A stretch of DNA of 64,000 nt from Thiobacillus sp. 65-29 (GTDB lineage: Bacteria > Pseudomonadota > Gammaproteobacteria > Burkholderiales > Thiobacillaceae): contig MKWN01000016.1 of the NCBI GenBank assembly GCA_001899775.1, positions 167,139 through 231,138 of the forward strand. Reading direction: 5' to 3'. The notes under the pieces are model-generated. The model made no database searches and was not told where the DNA came from. It saw only the letters and a list, made by a program, of their open reading frames with translations. The position numbers and the translations under genes are program-made. Below are positions 51,376-62,763 of this stretch, one piece after another. The stretch's first letter is position 1. Each line of letters begins with the position of its first letter.

Positions 51376-52005
51376 TTACTTGGAGTAGAGTTCGATGACC
51401 AGCGATTCGTTGATCGTCGACGGCAGTTCAGAGCGCTGCGGGGCCGCCTTGTACGTACCCTTGAGCGCCTTGGCGTCGACCTCGACCCACTCGGGATAGC
51501 CGCGCGCCGCAGTCGCTTCGGCGGCCGCCTTGATACGCAGGTGCGCCTTGGCCTTTTCCGTCACCTCGACGACGTCTCCGGCACGCACCTGATACGACGG
51601 AATGTTGACGCGGCGGCCATTGACCAGGATGCCGTTGTGGCGCACCACCTGACGCGCTTCGGTACGCGAGGCGCCAAAACCCATGCGGTAGCACACCGAG
51701 TCCAGCCGCGACTCCAGCAGCGCCAGCAGGTTCTCGCCGGTCACGCCCTTGCGGCGGTCGGCTTCCTTGTATACGAGGCGGAACTGGCCTTCGAGCACGC
51801 CATAGATGCGGCGAATCTTCTGCTTCTCGCGCAGCTGGACGCCGTAGCCCGACAGGCGCGCGCCACTCTTCTGGCCGTGCTGGCCCGGCGCATACGCGCG
51901 CCGCTCGATGGCGCACTTGTCGGTGAAGCACTTCTCGCCTTTGAGGAACAGTTTCTCGCCTTCGCGGCGGCACTGACGGCACTTGGGATCAAGATTACGA
52001 GCCAT
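51376..52005 (-). CDS. rpsD: 30S ribosomal protein S4
   Basis: 209 residues of the C+ type: the N-terminus carries CRQCRREG and [10 protein letters not shown], four cysteines that can bind zinc. The S4 RNA-binding domain follows ([30 protein letters not shown]). It nucleates 30S assembly and in enterics represses the alpha operon; whether it does so here is unproven. Confidence 0.99.
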   Translation of the reverse strand: MARNLDPKCRQCRREGEKLFLKGEKCFTDKCAIERRAYAPGQHGQKSGARLSGYGVQLREKQKIRRIYGVLEGQFRLVYKEADRRKGVTGENLLALLESRLDSVCYRMGFGASRTEARQVVRHNGILVNGRRVNIPSYQVRAGDVVEVTEKAKAHLRIKAAAEATAARGYPEWVEVDAKALKGTYKAAPQRSELPSTINESLVIELYSK

Positions 52006-52020
52006 GGTATTCCCTGATGT

Positions 52021-52413
52021 TTAGATGCGACGCTTTTTCGACGGCCGGCAACCGTTGTGCGGAATCGGCGTAACGTCGGAGATTGCGGTGATCTTGAAGC
52101 CCAGTGCGTTGAGCGCGCGCACGCTGGACTCGCGGCCGGGGCCGGGGCCCTTGATGCGGACTTCCAGGTTCTTCACGCCGAATTCCTGCGCCATCTTGCC
52201 GGCATTTTCGGCGGCCACCTGCGCGGCGAACGGCGTCGACTTGCGCGACCCCTTGAAGCCCGCGCCACCGGCAGTCGCCCACGACAGGGCGTTGCCCTGG
52301 CGGTCGGTGATGGTCACGATGGTGTTGTTGAAGGACGCGTGAATGTGCGCGATGCCTTCGGCGACATTCTTCTTGACCTTCTTGCGCACGCGCGCGGAGG
52401 TTTTGGTTGCCAT
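52021..52413 (-). CDS. rpsK: 30S ribosomal protein S11
   Basis: 130 residues; [43 protein letters not shown] and the basic tail [10 protein letters not shown]. Platform protein near the Shine-Dalgarno helix of the 30S subunit. 15 bases before rpsD. Confidence 0.99.
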   Translation of the reverse strand: MATKTSARVRKKVKKNVAEGIAHIHASFNNTIVTITDRQGNALSWATAGGAGFKGSRKSTPFAAQVAAENAGKMAQEFGVKNLEVRIKGPGPGRESSVRALNALGFKITAISDVTPIPHNGCRPSKKRRI

Positions 52414-52423
52414 GATCTAGTCC

Positions 52424-52780
52424 TTACTTTTTGATGGCCTTGCGCGGGCCCTTGCGGGTGCGCGCGTTGGTGCGGGTACGCTGGCCACGCACCGGCAGTC
52501 CCTTGCGATGGCGGAAGCCGCGGTAGCAGCCCAGGTCCATCAGGCGCTTGATGTTCATCGTGACTTCGCGGCGCAGGTCGCCCTCGACTGTGAAGCGCGA
52601 GACGCCTTCGCGCAGGCGCTCCATCTCGGCCTCGGTCAGGTCCTTGATCTTGGCGGTGTGCGTGACGCCGGCGGCGTCGCAGATCTTGCCGGACGTGGTA
52701 CGACCGATGCCAAAAATCGCAGTCAAGGCAATGACAGCGTGCTGGTGATTCGGGATGTTAACCCCTGCTATACGGGCCAT
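52424..52780 (-). CDS. rpsM: 30S ribosomal protein S13
   Basis: 118 residues; [30 protein letters not shown], basic tail [18 protein letters not shown]. Head protein contacting the P-site tRNA and the inter-subunit bridges. Its ATG at 52780 stands under an extended -10 promoter (52809-52814). First gene of the alpha part. Confidence 0.99.
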   Translation of the reverse strand: MARIAGVNIPNHQHAVIALTAIFGIGRTTSGKICDAAGVTHTAKIKDLTEAEMERLREGVSRFTVEGDLRREVTMNIKRLMDLGCYRGFRHRKGLPVRGQRTRTNARTRKGPRKAIKK

Positions 52781-52808
52781 TCGCAAAGCTCCGAACGGAA
52801 AACAAAAA

Positions 52809-52814
52809 ATTATA
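52809..52814 (-). promoter_or_regulatory. Extended -10 promoter before rpsM
   Basis: On the minus strand TGTTATAAT gives a TGn-extended perfect -10. No good -35 at 16-18 bases, which extended -10 promoters do not need. Transcription would start about 20-25 bases before the rpsM ATG. Candidate alpha operon promoter. Confidence 0.65.
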
Positions 52815-52858
52815 ACACATCGACCCGCCTCCGGGCCGAACATTCAACGCGCGCCGGC

Positions 52859-52972
52859 TCAGCCCTGGCGCTGCTTGTGACGCGGGTCCTCGCAAATCAC
52901 GCGGACCACGCCCTTGCGGCGGACAATCTTGCACTTGCGGCACATTTTCTTGACTGAAGCCTGCACTCTCAT
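52859..52972 (-). CDS. rpmJ: 50S ribosomal protein L36
   Basis: 37 residues, [20 protein letters not shown] ... [12 protein letters not shown], with the zinc ligands Cys, Cys, Cys and His (CRKC, IC, H). Smallest 50S protein, late assembly. The gene is too short for many ORF callers. It sits between infA and rpsM, the typical end of the spc part. Confidence 0.98.
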   Translation of the reverse strand: MRVQASVKKMCRKCKIVRRKGVVRVICEDPRHKQRQG

Positions 52973-53017
52973 GGTTTTCTCCATTTACCCGCCGGTGGCA
53001 TGCCACCGGCCAAACAA

Positions 53018-53236
53018 TCATTTCGCCCTGAAAACGATCCGTCCCTTGGTCAGATCGTAGGGCGTCAGTTCAACGGTCACCTTGTCGCCGGGCAGGATAC
53101 GGATGTAGTGCATCCGCATCTTTCCCGAAATATGCCCCAGCAGGATGTGTCCATTTTCCAGCTTGACCCGAAATGTCGCGTTGGGCAGGTTTTCCAATAC
53201 CTCGCCCTGCATCTGGATCACATCTTCCTTCGACAT
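53018..53236 (-). CDS. infA: Translation initiation factor IF-1
   Basis: 72 residues; [20 protein letters not shown] and an S1-type OB-fold ([30 protein letters not shown]). It occupies the A site during initiation. Its ATG overlaps the secY stop by one base (TGATG), so it is coupled to secY. This location in the spc part is common in Betaproteobacteria. Confidence 0.98.
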   Translation of the reverse strand: MSKEDVIQMQGEVLENLPNATFRVKLENGHILLGHISGKMRMHYIRILPGDKVTVELTPYDLTKGRIVFRAK

Positions 53237-54549
53237 CAGCGTCCCACCAGACCGTTCCTGAAATTCGCCTTCTTCAGCAAGCCTTCGTATTGGTGCGACA
53301 TCACATACGCCTGCACCTGGGCCATGAAGTCCATGGCCACCACGACGATGATCAGCAGCGAGGTGCCGCCGAAATAGAACGGGACGTTCCATTTCAGGAT
53401 CAGGAATTCGGGCAACAGACATACCAGCGTGATGTAGATCGCACCCACCAGCGTCAGCCGGGTCAGGATCCTGTCGATATACCGCGCGGTCTGGTCACCC
53501 GGACGAATTCCCGGCACGAAGGCGCCGCTCTTCTTCAGGTTGTCGGCAGTCTCCTTGGGATCGAACACCAGCGCCGTATAGAAGAAGCAGAAGAAGATGA
53601 TCGCCAGCGCGTACAGCAGGACGTAAACCGGCTGCCCCGGCGACAGCGTGCCGGCGATGTCGCGCAACCAGCTCATGCGTTCGCTGCTACCGAACCAGCC
53701 CGCAAGCGTGGCGGGAAACAGGATGATGGAGGACGCGAAGATCGGCGGAATGACGCCAGCCATGTTGAGCTTGAGCGGCAGATGCGAACTTTGCCCGCCC
53801 ACCACCATCTTGCCGACCTGCCGCTTGGCGTAGTTGACCAGGATCTTGCGCTGCCCACGCTCGACGAACACCACCAGCGCCGTCACCAGGAGCACTCCGA
53901 TGAACAGCAGCAACACCAGCGGGATGGAGAACGCCCCGGTGCGGGTAAGTTCCAGCGTGCCACCGATGGCGCGCGGCAGGCCTGCCGCGATGCCGGCGAA
54001 AATGATGATCGAAATGCCGTTGCCCAGGCCACGCTCGGTGATCTGCTCGCCCAACCACATGAGGAACATGGTACCGGCGGTCAGCGTCACCACGGTGATC
54101 ACGCGAAAACCGAAGCCGGGGTCGAGCACGAGGCCGGCTTGCGATTCGAGGGCGATCGCGATGCCCATCGACTGGAACAGCGCCAGGAACAGCGTGCCGT
54201 AGCGTGTATATTGCGTGATCTTGCGCCGCCCGGCTTCGCCTTCCTTCTTCAACTCCTTCAACTGCGGCGAAACCGTGCTCATCAACTGCACGATGATCGA
54301 CGCAGAAATGTACGGCATGATACCCAGCGCGAACACGCTGAAGCGCGACAGGGCACCGCCCGAGAACATGTTGAACATGCCCAGGATGCCGCCCTGCTGC
54401 GACTTGAACAGCTGGTCGAGCACAAGGGGGTCGATGCCCGGCACGGGAATGAAGGTGCCGATGCGGTAGACGACGAGCGCGCCCAGCAGGAACAGCAGCC
54501 GGCGTTTCAGATCGCCGAACTTGTTCAAACCGGTTTTCGGGGTGGCCAC
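53236..54549 (-). CDS. secY: Protein translocase subunit SecY
   Basis: 437 residues, ten membrane helices. N-terminal [33 protein letters not shown]; plug region [36 protein letters not shown]. It forms the Sec channel with SecE and SecG. Located 18 bases after rplO. Confidence 0.99.
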   Translation of the reverse strand: MATPKTGLNKFGDLKRRLLFLLGALVVYRIGTFIPVPGIDPLVLDQLFKSQQGGILGMFNMFSGGALSRFSVFALGIMPYISASIIVQLMSTVSPQLKELKKEGEAGRRKITQYTRYGTLFLALFQSMGIAIALESQAGLVLDPGFGFRVITVVTLTAGTMFLMWLGEQITERGLGNGISIIIFAGIAAGLPRAIGGTLELTRTGAFSIPLVLLLFIGVLLVTALVVFVERGQRKILVNYAKRQVGKMVVGGQSSHLPLKLNMAGVIPPIFASSIILFPATLAGWFGSSERMSWLRDIAGTLSPGQPVYVLLYALAIIFFCFFYTALVFDPKETADNLKKSGAFVPGIRPGDQTARYIDRILTRLTLVGAIYITLVCLLPEFLILKWNVPFYFGGTSLLIIVVVAMDFMAQVQAYVMSHQYEGLLKKANFRNGLVGR

Positions 54550-54567
54550 GACGCGCTCCTGGTCCGC

Positions 54568-55002
54568 TTACTCGCTGACGCTGCCGCCCGCGGCTTCGAT
54601 CGCCGCACGCGCGCCCTTGGTCACGGCGATTCCGCGCAGCTTGACCGCCTTGCCGATTTCACCGGCAAGATAGACGCGCGCGGCCTTCGCCGCCGCACCG
54701 ACGACACCCGCCTGCTTGAGAACCAGCAGGTCGATCTCGTCCGCGCCGACCAGCGCGATGTCGGACAGGCGCACGCGCGCCGTGTCGGCCTTGGTCAGCG
54801 ACACGAAACCGCGCTTGGGCAGACGACGATGCATCGGCATCTGGCCGCCCTCGAAGCCCACCTTGTGGAAGCCGCCGGCGCGGGACTTCTGGCCCTTGTG
54901 GCCGCGACCCGCGGTCTTGCCGAGTCCGGAGCCGATGCCGCGGCCGACGCGGCGTTTCTCTTTCTTGGCGCCGTCAGCCGGCTTGATCGTATTCAGTTCC
55001 AT
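54568..55002 (-). CDS. rplO: 50S ribosomal protein L15
   Basis: 144 residues; [41 protein letters not shown], the extended Gly/Lys/Arg tail, then [17 protein letters not shown]. Late assembly 50S protein binding 23S rRNA. 1 base after the rpmD stop. Confidence 0.99.
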   Translation of the reverse strand: MELNTIKPADGAKKEKRRVGRGIGSGLGKTAGRGHKGQKSRAGGFHKVGFEGGQMPMHRRLPKRGFVSLTKADTARVRLSDIALVGADEIDLLVLKQAGVVGAAAKAARVYLAGEIGKAVKLRGIAVTKGARAAIEAAGGSVSE

Positions 55003-55003
55003 G

Positions 55004-55189
55004 TTAGGCCTCGCACTTCACCAGGTAGGCGACACGATTGATCATGCCGCGGTTCTCGGGCGTGTCCGCCACTTCGACGGTATGGTTGAGACGACGCAGG
55101 CCCAGGCCGCGCACGCAGGCACGGTGCGGCGCCTTGGTGCCGATGAGGCTCTTCACCAGCGTGACTCTGATTTTCTTTTGCTCGCTCAT
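55004..55189 (-). CDS. rpmD: 50S ribosomal protein L30
   Basis: 61 residues; [34 protein letters not shown]. The ATG at 55189 gives the known N-terminus MSEQKK; an upstream in-frame start at 55198 is less likely. Between rpsE and rplO. Confidence 0.98.
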   Translation of the reverse strand: MSEQKKIRVTLVKSLIGTKAPHRACVRGLGLRRLNHTVEVADTPENRGMINRVAYLVKCEA

Positions 55190-55198
55190 GACTGCCAC

Positions 55199-55717
55199 TT
55201 ACCCCGTGATTTCTTCGACGGACTTGCCGCGTTTGGCCGCAATCTCGGACGGCGTCGACAGCTTCTGCAGGCCATCGAGGGTGGCGCGCACGACGTTGTA
55301 CGGATTGGTCGAACCCAGGCACTTGGCCAGCACGTTCTGCACGCCCATCACCTCGAACACTGCGCGCATCGCGCCGCCGGCGATGATGCCGGTACCTTCC
55401 GACGCCGGCTGGATGAGCACGCGCGAGGCGCCATGCTGACCCACCACGGTGTGGTGGAAAGTGCCGTTCTTCAGGTTGACCTTGACCATCTTGCGGCGCG
55501 CCTCTTCCATCGCCTTCTGCACGGCCACGGGCACTTCGCGGGACTTGCCCTTGCCCATGCCGATGCCGCCATCGCCGTCACCCACTACGGTGAGTGCGGC
55601 AAAGCCCATGATGCGGCCACCCTTCACCACCTTGGTGACGCGGTTGACCGAGATCATCTTTTCGCGCAGGCCGTCGCCGCGCTCTTCGTTGGTGCTGCCA
55701 GGTGCTGTACGGGCCAT
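55199..55717 (-). CDS. rpsE: 30S ribosomal protein S5
   Basis: 172 residues; dsRNA-binding N-terminal half ([32 protein letters not shown]) and [18 protein letters not shown]. Needed for translational accuracy and helicase function at the mRNA entry. Confidence 0.99.
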   Translation of the reverse strand: MARTAPGSTNEERGDGLREKMISVNRVTKVVKGGRIMGFAALTVVGDGDGGIGMGKGKSREVPVAVQKAMEEARRKMVKVNLKNGTFHHTVVGQHGASRVLIQPASEGTGIIAGGAMRAVFEVMGVQNVLAKCLGSTNPYNVVRATLDGLQKLSTPSEIAAKRGKSVEEITG

Positions 55718-55732
55718 CTTGATTCTGCCTCG

Positions 55733-56086
55733 TTAAAAAACCAAACCGCCTTCGCGGGCCGCTTCCGCCAGGGCCTTGACGCGCCCATGGAACCTGAAGC
55801 CGGAACGGTCGAAGGCCACCTTCTCGATACCGAGACCCCTGGCCTTCTCGGCGAGGCGCTTGCCCACCGCGGCGGCCGCCACAACGGTTCCACCGTTGGT
55901 CAGCGAGGTGCGCAGGTCCTTGTCGTTCGATGAGGCGCTGGTCATCACCGTGCCACCATCCGCAGAAATGATCTGCGCGTAGATGTGGCTGTTGGTGCGG
56001 TGGATGGCCAGCCGAATCGCCTTGACGGCCGCGATTTTGGCGCGGGTTTTGCGCGCCCTGCGAATCCGTGATTGCTTCGTGTTCAT
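55733..56086 (-). CDS. rplR: 50S ribosomal protein L18
   Basis: 117 residues; basic N-terminus [13 protein letters not shown], then [20 protein letters not shown] and C-terminal [20 protein letters not shown]. Binds 5S rRNA with L5 and L25. Between rplF and rpsE. Confidence 0.99.
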   Translation of the reverse strand: MNTKQSRIRRARKTRAKIAAVKAIRLAIHRTNSHIYAQIISADGGTVMTSASSNDKDLRTSLTNGGTVVAAAAVGKRLAEKARGLGIEKVAFDRSGFRFHGRVKALAEAAREGGLVF

Positions 56087-56103
56087 GGTTTGTCCTTAAA
56101 GCC

Positions 56104-56634
56104 TTACTTCTTCTTGGTCTCTTTCTTGATGACCACCTCGTCCGCGTAGCGGACACCCTTGCCCTTGTAGGGCTCGGGCGGACGGTACGCGCGCACGTCG
56201 GCAGCCACCTGCCCCACGGCCTGACGATCGATCCCCTTGATCACGATCTCGGTCTGCGTGGGCGTCTCGGCCTTGACTCCGGCAGGCATCTTGTGCACCA
56301 CGGGGTGCGAGAAACCGAGCGTCAGGTTGAGCGCATCGCCCTGGGCCTGGGCGCGATAGCCCACGCCGATGAGCGTGAGGCGCTTCTCGAATCCCTGCGT
56401 GACGCCGCGCACCATGTTGTTGACGAGCGCGCGCATCGTCCCGGCCATGGCATTGGCCTGGATGGTGTCGCGTGTCGGCGCGAAATTCAACACCCCATCG
56501 GCGAGCGTGACGTTCACGTCGGCCGATGCGGCCTGCTGCAGGCTGCCCAGCGGACCCTTGACGGAAATCGTATTGCCGATCATGACCTCGACGCCTTTCG
56601 GCACGGTGACCGGACTCTTAGCTACGCGTGACAT
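56104..56634 (-). CDS. rplF: 50S ribosomal protein L6
   Basis: 176 residues; [19 protein letters not shown] and two-fold repeated domain; C-terminal [20 protein letters not shown]. Near the sarcin-ricin loop. The start at 56634 is chosen; the longer frame is rpsH shadow. Confidence 0.99.
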   Translation of the reverse strand: MSRVAKSPVTVPKGVEVMIGNTISVKGPLGSLQQAASADVNVTLADGVLNFAPTRDTIQANAMAGTMRALVNNMVRGVTQGFEKRLTLIGVGYRAQAQGDALNLTLGFSHPVVHKMPAGVKAETPTQTEIVIKGIDRQAVGQVAADVRAYRPPEPYKGKGVRYADEVVIKKETKKK

Positions 56635-56650
56635 CTCTATATACCTCCGC

Positions 56651-57046
56651 TTACGCGACCACGCACAGGATCTCGCCGCCCACGCCCTTGGCGCGCGCCT
56701 GGCGATCGGCCATGACACCGCGCGAGGTGGACACGATGGCGACACCGAGGCCGTTCATCACGCGCGGCAGTTCCTCGACACCCTTGTAGATGCGCAGGCC
56801 AGGTTTGCTCACCCGCTCGATGCGCTCGATGACAGGGCGGCCGGCGTAATATTTCAGTTGCAACTCGAGTTCCGGCTTGCCGACCGCGCCGCGCACGGCG
56901 AAATCGTCGATGTAGCCCTCGTCCTTCAGCACCTGCGCGATGGCAACCTTCACCTTCGACGAAGGCATCGTCACGCTCGCCTTCTCGACGGACTGCGCGT
57001 TGCGGATGCGGGTCAGCATGTCCGCGATGGGATCACTCATACTCAT
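56651..57046 (-). CDS. rpsH: 30S ribosomal protein S8
   Basis: 131 residues; [31 protein letters not shown]-terminal [19 protein letters not shown]. Primary 16S binder of the central domain; in E. coli it represses spc by binding the rplE region, not tested here. Confidence 0.99.
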   Translation of the reverse strand: MSMSDPIADMLTRIRNAQSVEKASVTMPSSKVKVAIAQVLKDEGYIDDFAVRGAVGKPELELQLKYYAGRPVIERIERVSKPGLRIYKGVEELPRVMNGLGVAIVSTSRGVMADRQARAKGVGGEILCVVA

Positions 57047-57058
57047 ATCGTTCGCCCC

Positions 57059-57364
57059 TTACCAGCTTGCCTTGACGATGCCGGGAATCTCGCCGCGCAT
57101 CGCGTACTCGCGCAGCTTGCCGCGCGCCAGGCCGAACTTGGCGAACACGCCACGCGGACGGCCGGTGAGCTGGCAGCGGTTACGCTGGCGCACCGGGCTG
57201 GCGTTGCGCGGCAGCGCCTGAAGCGCCTGAAGCGCCGCCGTGCGCGCCTCGTCGGAGGACCGCGGATTCGCGATCACGGCCTTGAGCTCGGCGCGTTTGG
57301 CGGCGTATTTCTTCACCAGGCGCGCGCGCTTTTCTTCACGGTTGATCAAGCATACCTTGGCCAT
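57059..57364 (-). CDS. rpsN: 30S ribosomal protein S14
   Basis: 101 residues, the long zinc-free form: no CxxC pair, basic N-terminus [27 protein letters not shown]-terminal [25 protein letters not shown]. Between rplE and rpsH. Confidence 0.99.
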   Translation of the reverse strand: MAKVCLINREEKRARLVKKYAAKRAELKAVIANPRSSDEARTAALQALQALPRNASPVRQRNRCQLTGRPRGVFAKFGLARGKLREYAMRGEIPGIVKASW

Positions 57365-57371
57365 GCTTACC

Positions 57372-57911
57372 TCAATTCTTGAACGGAAAACTGAAGGCGG
57401 CCAGCAGTGCGCGGGCCTCTTCGTCGGTCTTGGCGGTGGTGGTGATGGTGATGTTCATCCCACGCAACGCATCGATCTTGTCGTACTCGATCTCGGGAAA
57501 GATGATCTGTTCCTTGACGCCCATGTTGTAGTTGCCACGGCCATCGAAGGACTTGCCCGAGATGCCGCGGAAGTCGCGGATGCGCGGCATCGCCACTGTC
57601 ACCAGGCGGTCGAGGAACTCGTACATCTGCGCGCGGCGCAGCGTCACCATGCAGCCGACCGGATAGTTCTCGCGGATCTTGAAGCCGGCGATCGATTTTT
57701 TCGACTTGGTCACCACCGGCTTCTGGCCGGCGATCTTCTGCATGTCGCCGACGGCGTGCTCCATGACCTTCTTGTCGGCCACGGCCTCGCCCACACCCAT
57801 GTTGAGCGTGATCTTCTGGATACGCGGGACCTCCATGATCGATTTGTAGCCAAACTGCTCGACCAGTTTGGGCACGACCGTTTCGCGGTAAAACTCTTGC
57901 AAGCGCGCCAT
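57372..57911 (-). CDS. rplE: 50S ribosomal protein L5
   Basis: 179 residues; [40 protein letters not shown] and the C-terminal [23 protein letters not shown] ending. Holds 5S rRNA and contacts the P-site tRNA. 2 bases after rplX. Confidence 0.99.
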   Translation of the reverse strand: MARLQEFYRETVVPKLVEQFGYKSIMEVPRIQKITLNMGVGEAVADKKVMEHAVGDMQKIAGQKPVVTKSKKSIAGFKIRENYPVGCMVTLRRAQMYEFLDRLVTVAMPRIRDFRGISGKSFDGRGNYNMGVKEQIIFPEIEYDKIDALRGMNITITTTAKTDEEARALLAAFSFPFKN

Positions 57912-57913
57912 GA

Positions 57914-58237
57914 TTACCCCTGAGCGTCAACCATTTCGCCGTTGGACTTGTAGATGCGCACCTTGCGGCCGTCCTCCAGCGTCTTGTACCCGATCCGATC
58001 CGCCTTCTTGGTGGCGACATTGAACAGCGCCACATTGGAAACGTGAATCGGCATTTCCTTTTCCACGATGCCGCCCGGCTGGTTGCGCATGGGGTTGGGC
58101 TTCTGGTGCTTCTTCACCCGGTTGACCCCCTCCACCAGCACGGCGTCGTCTTCGAGCACGCGCAGCACCGTGCCACGCTTGCCCTTGTCCTTGCCGGCCA
58201 GGATGATGACCTGATCGTTCTTGCGAATGCGTGCCAT
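57914..58237 (-). CDS. rplX: 50S ribosomal protein L24
   Basis: 107 residues; KOW motif [20 protein letters not shown], then [15 protein letters not shown]. Assembly initiator at the tunnel exit. 9 bases after rplN. Confidence 0.99.
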   Translation of the reverse strand: MARIRKNDQVIILAGKDKGKRGTVLRVLEDDAVLVEGVNRVKKHQKPNPMRNQPGGIVEKEMPIHVSNVALFNVATKKADRIGYKTLEDGRKVRIYKSNGEMVDAQG

Positions 58238-58246
58238 GACTCCCCC

Positions 58247-58615
58247 TTACAGAACTTCCGGCGCCAGCGAGACGATCTTCATGAACTTCTCGGTGCGCAG
58301 CTCGCGCGTCACCGGCCCGAAGATGCGGGTGCCGATGGGCTCGAGCTTGTTGTTGAGCAGCACGGCAGCGTTGCCGTCGAAGCGCACCACGGAACCGTCA
58401 GGCCGGCGCACACCCTTGGCGGTACGCACGACGACGGCGTTGTAGACGTCGCCCTTCTTGACGCGACCACGCGGCGCGGCATCCTTGATGCTGACCTTGA
58501 TGATGTCGCCCACGCTGGCGTAGCGCCGATGGCTGCCACCCAGCACTTTGATGCACATCACCGAGCGCGCACCCGTGTTGTCTGCAACGTCCAGTACGGA
58601 CTGCATCTGAATCAT
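58247..58615 (-). CDS. rplN: 50S ribosomal protein L14
   Basis: 122 residues; [62 protein letters not shown]. Contacts the 30S subunit. First gene of the spc part, preceded by its own promoter at 58769-58797. Confidence 0.99.
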   Translation of the reverse strand: MIQMQSVLDVADNTGARSVMCIKVLGGSHRRYASVGDIIKVSIKDAAPRGRVKKGDVYNAVVVRTAKGVRRPDGSVVRFDGNAAVLLNNKLEPIGTRIFGPVTRELRTEKFMKIVSLAPEVL

Positions 58616-58768
58616 TTAAATTGCCTCCAACTTAATCCACCACGCCTTGCAACAGAACAGCGGCGGCCAGTTTTGGAACCCGTTCGGGAGATACGCCGCG
58701 CGTGCGCGGCGGGGAAACCCCAGTCGACGAACCGGCATCCAGCCGGGCCACCAACCGGAAAACCCGGC

Positions 58769-58797
58769 ACTATACCGGGATTTTGCATTCAGCGCAA
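58769..58797 (-). promoter_or_regulatory. Candidate spc promoter between rpsQ and rplN
   Basis: Minus strand: -35 TTGCGC (58792-58797), 17-bp spacer, -10 TATAGT (58769-58774). The -10 lies in the loop of a small CCCGG/CCGGG hairpin. The gap 58616-58800 gives rplN a leader of about 145 bases. No other feature is seen in it. Confidence 0.72.
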
Positions 58798-58800
58798 GCG

Positions 58801-59064
58801 TCAGACGCGCGCACGCACCAGCAGCTTGCTTACCTTCCAGGCCTTGGTACGCGAAAGCTTGCGCGATTCCTCGATCTGGACGGTATCGCCCTCGTGAAAC
58901 TCGTTGTTTTCATCGTGGGCGTGGTACTTCTTCGACATGCGGATGACCTTGCCAATCACCGGGTGCTTGACCCGGCGCTCGACCAGGACCGTCACCGTCT
59001 TGTCCATCTTGTCGCTCACCACACGCCCGGTCAGCGTGCGCACCATCTTGTTCGTTTCAGTCAT
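58801..59064 (-). CDS. rpsQ: 30S ribosomal protein S17
   Basis: 87 residues; [57 protein letters not shown]. Primary 16S binder. The ATG overlaps the rpmC stop by 4 bases. Last gene of the S10 part. Confidence 0.99.
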   Translation of the reverse strand: MTETNKMVRTLTGRVVSDKMDKTVTVLVERRVKHPVIGKVIRMSKKYHAHDENNEFHEGDTVQIEESRKLSRTKAWKVSKLLVRARV

Positions 59065-59255
59065 GCTTGGCCCGCCTTCTCACGCATAATGGTCTTCACC
59101 CGGGCAACGGCGCGGCGCAGCTTGCCGAGGTCGGCCGTCTTGTTGGACTGCTGCGTGGCCACCTGCATGCGCAGGGAAAAATGCGCGCGCAGCAGCGACT
59201 CGAGTTCCTGTTGCAGTTCGGCGGCGTTCTTGCCGCGCAATTCTTTAGCGTTCAT
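59061..59255 (-). CDS. rpmC: 50S ribosomal protein L29
   Basis: 64 residues; [30 protein letters not shown], two long helices. The ATG at 59255 is chosen because GGGAG lies before it; a TTG two codons earlier is in frame. It lies at the tunnel exit, near the trigger factor site. Confidence 0.98.
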   Translation of the reverse strand: MNAKELRGKNAAELQQELESLLRAHFSLRMQVATQQSNKTADLGKLRRAVARVKTIMREKAGQA

Positions 59256-59257
59256 GC

Positions 59258-59657
<400 letters not shown>

Positions 59658-59674
<17 letters not shown>

Positions 59675-60362
59675 GTTTCACTCCTGGTTTCTTGCCGCGG
59701 CGTTCCGGTTCGGCGGCAACGGGCTGTTCGCCGCGATTGAGCGAATCGCCCTTGTAGACCCACACCTTGATGCCGATGATGCCGTAGGTGGTCTTCGCCT
59801 CCGCGAGGCCGTAGTCGATTTCGGCGCGCAGCGTGTGCAGCGGCACGCGCCCTTCGCGGTACCACTCGGTACGGGCAATCTCGGCACCGTTCAGGCGACC
59901 CGAGCTCATGATCTTGATGCCCTGTGCGCCCAGGCGCATGGCGTTCTGCATCGCGCGCTTCATGGCGCGGCGGAACATCACGCGCTTTTCAAGCTGCTGG
60001 GCGATGCCGTCGGCGATGATCTGCGCGTCGGTCTCGGGCTTGCGCACTTCCTCGATGTTGACGTGCACCGGCACGGTCATCATGCGCGACAGTTCACGGC
60101 GCAGCACTTCGATGTCCTCGCCCTTCTTGCCGATGACGACACCGGGACGACCGCTGTAGATGGTGATGCGCGCGTTCTTCGCCGGACGCTCGATCATGAC
60201 CTTGGAGACCGAGGCGTGAGCGAGCTTCTTCTTGAGGTAGTCGCGCACCTTGATGTCTTCCAGCAGCGTGCTGGAGAAATTGCGGTTCGATCCGTACCAC
60301 TTGGCCGTCCAGATGCGCTGCACACCCAGGCGGAAACCGATCGGATTTACTTTCTGTCCCAT
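59658..60362 (-). CDS. rpsC: 30S ribosomal protein S3
   Basis: 234 residues; [25 protein letters not shown] domain ([24 protein letters not shown]), C-terminal domain with [22 protein letters not shown]. Forms the mRNA entry helicase with S4 and S5. Confidence 0.99.
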
Positions 60363-60371
60363 GGCGCTTCC

Positions 60372-60704
60372 TCAATCGCCAACCGTCACGGTGATGTGAC
60401 AGGTCGGTTTGCTAATACGGTTGCCGCGGCCCTTGGCTCGCGCGGTGAAGCGCTTGAGCACGGTGCCCTGGTCGACGCAGATGGTCCTCACCTTCAGCGT
60501 ATCGATGTCGGCGCCCTCGTTGTGCTCGGCGTTGGCGATCGCGGACTCCAGCACCTTCTTGATGATGCCGGCGCCTTTCTTCGGGCTGAACGCCAGGATG
60601 TCGAGCGCCTTGTCGACGCGCAGGCCGCGGATCTGGTCGGCGACCAGGCGGCCCTTCTGGGCGGAGAGGCGTGTACCACGCAAAATTGCAGAGACTTCCA
60701 TCAT
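60372..60704 (-). CDS. rplV: 50S ribosomal protein L22
   Basis: 110 residues; [56 protein letters not shown], and the tunnel loop [24 protein letters not shown] 60701 (second Met) may be the true start. Confidence 0.98.
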   Translation of the reverse strand: MMEVSAILRGTRLSAQKGRLVADQIRGLRVDKALDILAFSPKKGAGIIKKVLESAIANAEHNEGADIDTLKVRTICVDQGTVLKRFTARAKGRGNRISKPTCHITVTVGD

Positions 60705-60711
60705 GCGCTCC

Positions 60712-60987
60712 TTATTTCTTCGCCTTCTTGTCCGCGACGTGGCCCTTGAAGGTGCGCGTCAGCGAAAACTCGCCCAGCTTGTGGCCGACCATGTTCTCGG
60801 TGACGAACACCGGAACATGCTGCCGGCCGTTGTGGACGGCGATGGTGAGACCGATGAAATCCGGCAGCACGGTGGAGCGACGTGACCAGGTCTTGATCGG
60901 ACGCTTGTCACTCGTGTTGCGTGCAGCCTCGATTTTCTTCAGCAGATGCCCGTCGACGAAGGGGCCCTTTTTGATTGAACGTGCCAT
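60712..60987 (-). CDS. rpsS: 30S ribosomal protein S19
   Basis: 91 residues; [70 protein letters not shown]. Head protein partnered with S13. 7 bases before rplV. Confidence 0.99.
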   Translation of the reverse strand: MARSIKKGPFVDGHLLKKIEAARNTSDKRPIKTWSRRSTVLPDFIGLTIAVHNGRQHVPVFVTENMVGHKLGEFSLTRTFKGHVADKKAKK

Positions 60988-61002
60988 ATCTGTCTACCTT
61001 GT

Positions 61003-61830
61003 TCAGCGCGCGTGACGGCGGCGCACGATCATGTTGGAAGTGCGCTTGTTGCTGCGGGTGCGATAACCCTTGGTCGGCACACCCCACGGGCTGACCGGAT
61101 GCCGGCCTGCGGTGGTACGGCCCTCGCCACCGCCATGCGGGTGGTCGATCGGGTTCATCACCACGCCGCGCACGGTCGGGCGGATGCCGCGCCAGCGGTT
61201 GGCGCCGGCCTTGCCGATCGAACGCAGGCTGTGTTCCTCGTTGCCGCATTCCCCGAGGGTCGCGCGGCAGTCGACGTGCACCTTGCGGATCTCGCCTGAG
61301 CGCAGGCGCAACTGAGCGTAGCTGCCCTCGCGCGCCAGCACCTGCACCGAGGTCCCGGCCGAGCGGGCGATCTGCGCGCCCTTGCCCGGCATCATTTCCA
61401 CGCAGTGCACGGTGCTGCCGACCGGAATGCTGCGCAGCGGCAGACAGTTGCCGGGCTTGATCGGTGCCTCGGCGCCGTTCAGCAACTGGGTGCCGACCTG
61501 TACACCGCGCGGCGCGATGATGTAACGGCGCTCGCCGTCGGCGTAACAGAGCAGCGCGAGATGCGCGGAACGGTTGGGATCGTATTCCAGACGCTCGACC
61601 CTGGCCGGCACGCCATCCTTGTTGCGGCGGAAATCGACCACGCGATAGTGCTGCTTGTGACCGCCGCCCTTGTGGCGCACCGTGATGCGGCCGTTGTTGT
61701 TGCGACCGGACCCGCGCTTCTTCGGTTCGACGAGCGCGGCCACCGGCTTGCCCTTGTGCAGATCCGGGGTGGCGACCTTGACGACCGCGCGACGGCCGGC
61801 AGAAGTGGGTTTGACTTTAATCAGTGCCAT
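61003..61830 (-). CDS. rplB: 50S ribosomal protein L2
   Basis: 275 residues; [45 protein letters not shown], and the peptidyl-transferase loop [18 protein letters not shown] with its conserved His. Essential for subunit joining and peptidyl transfer. Confidence 0.99.
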   Translation of the reverse strand: MALIKVKPTSAGRRAVVKVATPDLHKGKPVAALVEPKKRGSGRNNNGRITVRHKGGGHKQHYRVVDFRRNKDGVPARVERLEYDPNRSAHLALLCYADGERRYIIAPRGVQVGTQLLNGAEAPIKPGNCLPLRSIPVGSTVHCVEMMPGKGAQIARSAGTSVQVLAREGSYAQLRLRSGEIRKVHVDCRATLGECGNEEHSLRSIGKAGANRWRGIRPTVRGVVMNPIDHPHGGGEGRTTAGRHPVSPWGVPTKGYRTRSNKRTSNMIVRRRHAR

Positions 61831-61840
61831 GATGGTTTCC

Positions 61841-62146
61841 TTACTGACCGGACGTGAAGTCGATGTCCTGGCCCTGCTTGAGGGTGACGTACGCCTTCTT
61901 CCAGTTGTCGCGACGGCCCGTGACGCGGCCCGAGCGCTTGACCTTGCCCTTGACGTTCAACACCTGCACACCGGTGACCTCGACCTTGAACAGGCTGGCG
62001 ACGGCAGCGCCGATTTCCTGCTTGGTCGCGTCGGGCAGCACGCGGAACACCACCTGGTTCTGCTTGTCGGCCACGCGCGTGCTCTTCTCGGAGATCACCG
62101 GCGCGAGAATGACCTTCAGCAGACGTTCCTGACTGATCGCGCTCAT
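61841..62146 (-). CDS. rplW: 50S ribosomal protein L23
   Basis: 101 residues; [63 protein letters not shown]. Dock for trigger factor and SRP. The ATG at 62146 overlaps the rplD stop by one base (TGATG). Confidence 0.99.
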   Translation of the reverse strand: MSAISQERLLKVILAPVISEKSTRVADKQNQVVFRVLPDATKQEIGAAVASLFKVEVTGVQVLNVKGKVKRSGRVTGRRDNWKKAYVTLKQGQDIDFTSGQ

Positions 62147-62763
62147 CACACCATCTCCTCAAACTGCTTGACCGCCGCCTTGGTGATCAGCACGTTGCCA
62201 AATTTGATCAGGCTCCAGGGGTCGGCCTGGTGCGGCTCGACCACGTAGACGTCGCGCAGGTTGCGCGACGACAGCCACAGGTTGTCATCCACCGTGTCGG
62301 CGATGATCATCACCTTGCCGTAGCCCATGGACTTCAGCTTGCCGGCGAGCGCCTTGGTCTTCGGCGAATCGACACCGAGACTCTCGACGACCTTGAGCTT
62401 GCCCTCGCGCGCCAGCTGCGACAGGATCGTCGCCAGCCCCGCGCGGTACATCTTGCGGTTGACCTTGTGGCTGAAGTTCTCGTTCGGCTTGTTCGGGAAG
62501 GCGACGCCACCGCCACGCCAGATCGGGCTGGAAGTGCGGCCCGAGCGAGCGCGGCCGGTGCCCTTCTGGCGCCACGGCTTGTGCGTCGAAGCCGTCACCT
62601 CGGCACGCGTCTGCTGTGCACGGTTGGCGCTGCGGGCGTTGGCCTGGAACGCGGTCACCACCTGGTGCACCAATGCTTCGTTGTAGTCACGGCCGAAGGT
62701 CTCGTCCGACGCGGCGACGCTGGTCACCTGCTGGCCCTGATCGTTGATCACTGCGAGTTCCAT
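62146..62763 (-). CDS. rplD: 50S ribosomal protein L4
   Basis: 205 residues; [36 protein letters not shown], the tunnel loop [31 protein letters not shown]. In enterics it represses the S10 operon. The ATG at 62763 overlaps the rplC stop by one base. Confidence 0.99.
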   Translation of the reverse strand: MELAVINDQGQQVTSVAASDETFGRDYNEALVHQVVTAFQANARSANRAQQTRAEVTASTHKPWRQKGTGRARSGRTSSPIWRGGGVAFPNKPNENFSHKVNRKMYRAGLATILSQLAREGKLKVVESLGVDSPKTKALAGKLKSMGYGKVMIIADTVDDNLWLSSRNLRDVYVVEPHQADPWSLIKFGNVLITKAAVKQFEEMV

